From the NCBI RefSeq assembly GCF_028858725.1, contig NC_084763.1, positions 54,506,152-54,570,151 on the forward strand: a stretch of 64,000 nt of DNA, written 5' to 3'. This DNA is from Colius striatus (Eukaryota > Chordata > Aves > Coliiformes > Coliidae). Within the stretch, counting starts at the first letter, position 1. Each line of letters begins with the position of its first letter. The notes under the pieces were generated by a model. It was given only the letters and a program-made list of their open reading frames with translations, ran no database searches and was not told where the DNA came from. A program made the translations under genes and the position numbers. Positions 60,861-64,000 of this stretch are shown one piece after another.

Positions 60861-62122
60861 GATTTATTTTTTCTTTTCTTTTTTTTTATGTCCAAAAAGT
60901 GTGGCTTCTGAGGCACAGCAGCACAGAAACTGCATTCATCTGATTCCTCTGCAGTATTAGCAACCTACAGTAGGAATATGAGCAGTTCCTTAAAGTTGAA
61001 CATGGAAAAAGCAAGCTGTGCTTAAAAACAGATATTGGGGTGGGGCATGGGTGTATGTATCAATATATATTGCTTAAATAATACCATCAGAACTAGTAGG
61101 TGCATATTTAGTAGACTTAATGGCTTCTGTGGATTTTTTGCTTAACATAGGTTTTGGTCATGTGCACAGACACTTGCAGTGAACAAATTTCAAACAGGCG
61201 ATTTTCAGAGAAAGCATTTTCTCTCAAAGCATTTACTTTTTCACTTTTGGCCAGAAGAAGGCTCTGTAGCTTCTGTGCAGCTTACTGTGACATCTCCAAA
61301 TACAAGCTGACTGTCTCATCAAATCAAGTCAAATATGTACATGCAGATGTTTTGTGATGTGGACTATTATCCTTTAGAGCCCTCTAGGGACTGAACTGCC
61401 ATTGTCCAAATTATATTGCTGCCAGAACAGAGGATTAGAATGGAAAGGTTTTGTTTGGCCTCGTGGACTACTAAGTGGCTTCTGCCCAAAAATTAAGATC
61501 CTGATCTTTATGGCCTCCCACCTTCCCATAGTATGTGAGTCTTTCCTGGAGGATCAACGCCAGAAGGGTTTTTTTGTTTGCTGTGCTGACAGCTGGAATT
61601 GCATATATGAGTGATGCAGATGCAAATGTGTCCTCATCAACAGGGCAGTTCCTAAAGCTGAAGTGTGATTTCTGCTGTAGGAAGTAGGTGTCATAGAATG
61701 AGCTTAGCCATCCCAAATATATAGCTGATGAACAGCTAAGTGTGAAAGAGCAGCACTGCCTGGTGATTAGGAGTGCTTGGTCCATTCTGGTATCTGAATG
61801 TGCCTGAGTTTTGAGATACATGGCTATGTTTTCACTCGCCTCTTCCATTCAGTATGAAGTCTCTGTGTCACCCTCACACCGCAGCCAGAGCCAATTAATA
61901 GGGAATAGGAGTGTTAAGGTCTCATGGACTGTGCAGACTGATAGATGGAACCATCTGGTTAATAGAGATACCATAATGAAAGCATTAACTCTTAAGTATA
62001 TAAATGCAGATGAAACTCTTTTATCATGTAAGTGAAAAAAAGGGAGCCCAGGGAGGACTGAGTTTAAGCTACCATCTGTTTTCTGCAGCACAGAGAATCA
62101 AAGCTGAATGAGTCTAGAAGCT

Positions 62123-62160
62123 CATAGAATCATACTGGTGATGGAGGGCAAAATGCTGGA
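62123..62160 (-). repeat. Possible CR1 tip remnant
   Basis: CTCATAGAATCATACTGGTG resembles a reversed CR1 tail, but the match ends quickly. Confidence 0.25.
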
Positions 62161-62475
62161 TGTACTGGGAAAAAAAGAGATATAAGTATTAGAGATGGAA
62201 TAACTTTCATCTTCAGAATTACTTTATTAGGTATTTTGAAACACTTTTAGGGCAAAAATAGTCCGACTGAGTTCTAAGTGCAGCACTGCTTGTGCAACTT
62301 CTAACCTGCAGGGGCATTAGTTCTTTTTGTTTAGCTTTTAATCTCCTTTATAAGGATGAAAATTGCTTTTGTATTATGTGTGGAGTTTTAACAGAGTAAA
62401 AACACCCAGTAACAGTTCCACAATTCAAACTACTCCTCTAAAACTGATACATCTCCTTGAGTGACACACAAGTGC

Positions 62476-63142
62476 AGAGCCTGCTGTGAGTGAGCCCAGG
62501 CAGGGCCCTGGATGCAGGCAGCAGCCCCAGGCCTCCTCTGCCCCCTCACGGGTCACCAGCAGCTCCCACCCAGCCCCCCTCCAGCTGGGTGCCCAGAGCT
62601 CCTGCCAGGGAGGTGGGAACCACAGGTCTGAATCCTGTGCACGAGAGGAAGGAGTTGAGCAATGTGGCATGAAGCCTTGGGAAATACCCCCAAACTGGAT
62701 TATGATTTGAAAGAGGAGGAATAAATACTCCTGTGCTAGCTGGATTTTAAATGAATTGGTTATACTTCCCAAATACAGAGCTGTAGACTCTGAGGAAATG
62801 TTTCAAAGCTGAATCCAAAGAAGACAATGCTGTTTTCTGAGGCACTGGAATAGAAGAGACAAGATGCTCTGGATATGCTCATATTTGATACACCACAGAT
62901 AAATGTGATGAAGGAAGGATGAGGTGAGTGTGATTATTAAGTGCAGAGGCAGTGACCTAAAATGGGAGACTACAGTTCTCTGTCAATTGCTGGGGTAATT
63001 TCCTTTTAAAAAGCCAGACACCTTGAAGCACTGGATGGACTGGGGTGGGAGGCAGATGTGGCAGCGGAGACACAGATCTACCACTGTCTTTGGGCCTCTC
63101 ACCTTGCTGTTAAGCTGACAAGTGTCCTGTAAAGCTGTTAAG
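62476..63142. other. Intergenic DNA with a GC-rich patch
   Basis: 62476-62660 is GC-rich with few CpGs and no splice-bounded ORF that I recognise. The rest is AT-rich. Confidence 0.5.
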
Positions 63143-63547
63143 TGTCCTGGTTTAGGCACATCCAGGGACAAAAGACCATGATCAGACTCAAGTACCACAG
63201 ACTTGAGAGTTCCAAAAGGGCAGGGAGTGCTTAATTGCTGCTTGTGGTCCCAGACAAAACAGGCCAGGCTACTCAGCTTGGGGAAGGAAACAGTCTCAAG
63301 TCCAGCACTCCTCCTTCCTTCCTCCTCTGACTGTGGGGCCTACATGATCGCCTCCATCTTGTACCACTCCTACACCTCCTCCCAAGCACTTCAAATTTCC
63401 ATCCTTAAATAGTGATGGCAGAGATGCCACATTGGCTCAGCCAGGCTGGAGGTGGATCTGAACCCAAGAGCCGACTCTTTACCAGATCTACACTGCAGCC
63501 CCCTCCCCGTTACCAAGCAAAAAGCAGCTCCTCACAAACCCATGGCA
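63143..63547. mobile_element. LTR-like element related to the one at 15398, inverted
   Basis: Starts TGTCCTGGTTTAGGC and ends AAACCCATGGCA. Its first ~120 nt match the reverse complement of the right end of the 15398-15921 element (shared CCAGGGACAAAAGACCA and CTTAATTGCTGCTT). Its last ~130 nt match the reverse complement of that element's left end (shared CCATCCTTAA and GCAGCCCCCTCCCC-type blocks). The middle differs and is shorter. No clear target-site duplication is visible. No viral genes are adjacent. Confidence 0.6.
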
Positions 63548-64000
63548 GCAAGGCAGCAAAAGGAAATAGCCCAAGATTCATCTCTACCAGCCATAGCCTC
63601 TGCTGAAAGGTAAGGTGACTTGTATGCTAAGCTCCATGGTCCTTAAGCACATGATGCTACTTCCTAGTCAGGGTGACTACTTGACATAAATTTCTACAGC
63701 ATCAACCCCTCCACTTACTAGACTGGTCCTGTCACTCTTGTCTTACCCTTTCCCTGTTTACACTGAACGATTTTTAATAGTACCTTAATCATAGAGCTCT
63801 GAACTCTGTTGGCCCTTTTTGCTCTGCTACAATACAGCTAATAATTTCTAGGGTGAAATATCTTTCTCTGAGTATATTTAACATCTTTCAGAACAGTCTA
63901 AAATAGAAACTTTAAGAACATTAACTTGGAGCACTTTCCAAGTTCATCTTACTTGCAGTCCATTAAAGTGAAGTGACAAGTGAGGTGTGACATGAAGTGA
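63548..64000. other. Downstream intergenic DNA, right edge
   Basis: AT-rich sequence; nothing recognised. Confidence 0.5.

Larger units (their letters stand above)
52714..62122. other. Downstream intergenic DNA with two exon-like signals
   Basis: No coding gene recognised. Contents: a GGTATCT-rich microrepeat (54871-54910), a possible minus-strand exon pair (55086-55457), phased direct repeats (56877-56973) and a possible plus-strand terminal exon (60642-60860). Confidence 0.5.

Noticed and set aside
61471..61848. 125-residue minus-strand ORF
   Set aside because: No motif or family resemblance and no supporting splice signals; the length is within chance expectation for 64 kb.
48165..64000. 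Vimentin exons, expected by mammalian gene order next to ST8SIA6
   Set aside because: No vimentin rod or tail coding sequence could be read on either strand; if present it lies beyond the window.

Overview
The window is vertebrate nuclear DNA, almost certainly from a bird. It has an AT-rich background, a single large split gene starting in a CpG island, many 5'-truncated CR1 LINE fragments ending in the typical (ATTCTATG)n tail, and LTR fragments that look like avian endogenous-retrovirus LTRs. The species cannot be named from the sequence alone.

Only one protein-coding gene is well supported: ST8SIA6 (alpha-2,8-sialyltransferase 8F), on the + strand, in eight coding exons from 12571 to 47967. 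The exons were read directly from GT/AG junctions and reading-frame continuity. They join without a frame break into 1197 nt, which is 398 codons plus a TAA. The product has a very short cytosolic tail, one signal anchor, a stem, and a complete catalytic domain with sialylmotifs L, S, III and VS. It is expected to act in the Golgi, adding a second sialic acid in alpha-2,8 linkage to alpha-2,3-sialylated glycans, mainly O-glycans.

Layout: 1-11984 is upstream intergenic DNA with old and young CR1 fragments and a MIR-like relic. 11985-12900 is a CpG-island promoter with an upstream ORF and exon 1. 12666-47498 holds seven introns. One of them (intron 2) carries a solo LTR with a 5-bp target-site duplication. 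Introns 2, 4, 5 and 7 carry CR1 copies, all those in introns 4, 5 and 7 antisense to the gene. 47499-47967 is the large last coding exon, and a polyadenylation signal lies at 48134. 48165-64000 is mostly non-genic: one long CR1 (51285-52713), a second LTR copy related to the one in intron 2 but inverted (63143-63547), and two exon-like signals of uncertain status (minus strand about 55086-55457; plus strand about 60642-60860).

No bacterial-type systems, CRISPR arrays, rRNA or tRNA genes were seen. Most of the window is intron, intergenic DNA or transposon debris, and I found no clear evidence of a new multi-gene system. The most useful follow-ups are the uORF, the frame-preserving stem exons, the inverted LTR pair, the perfect palindrome in intron 4 and the two candidate non-coding exons.
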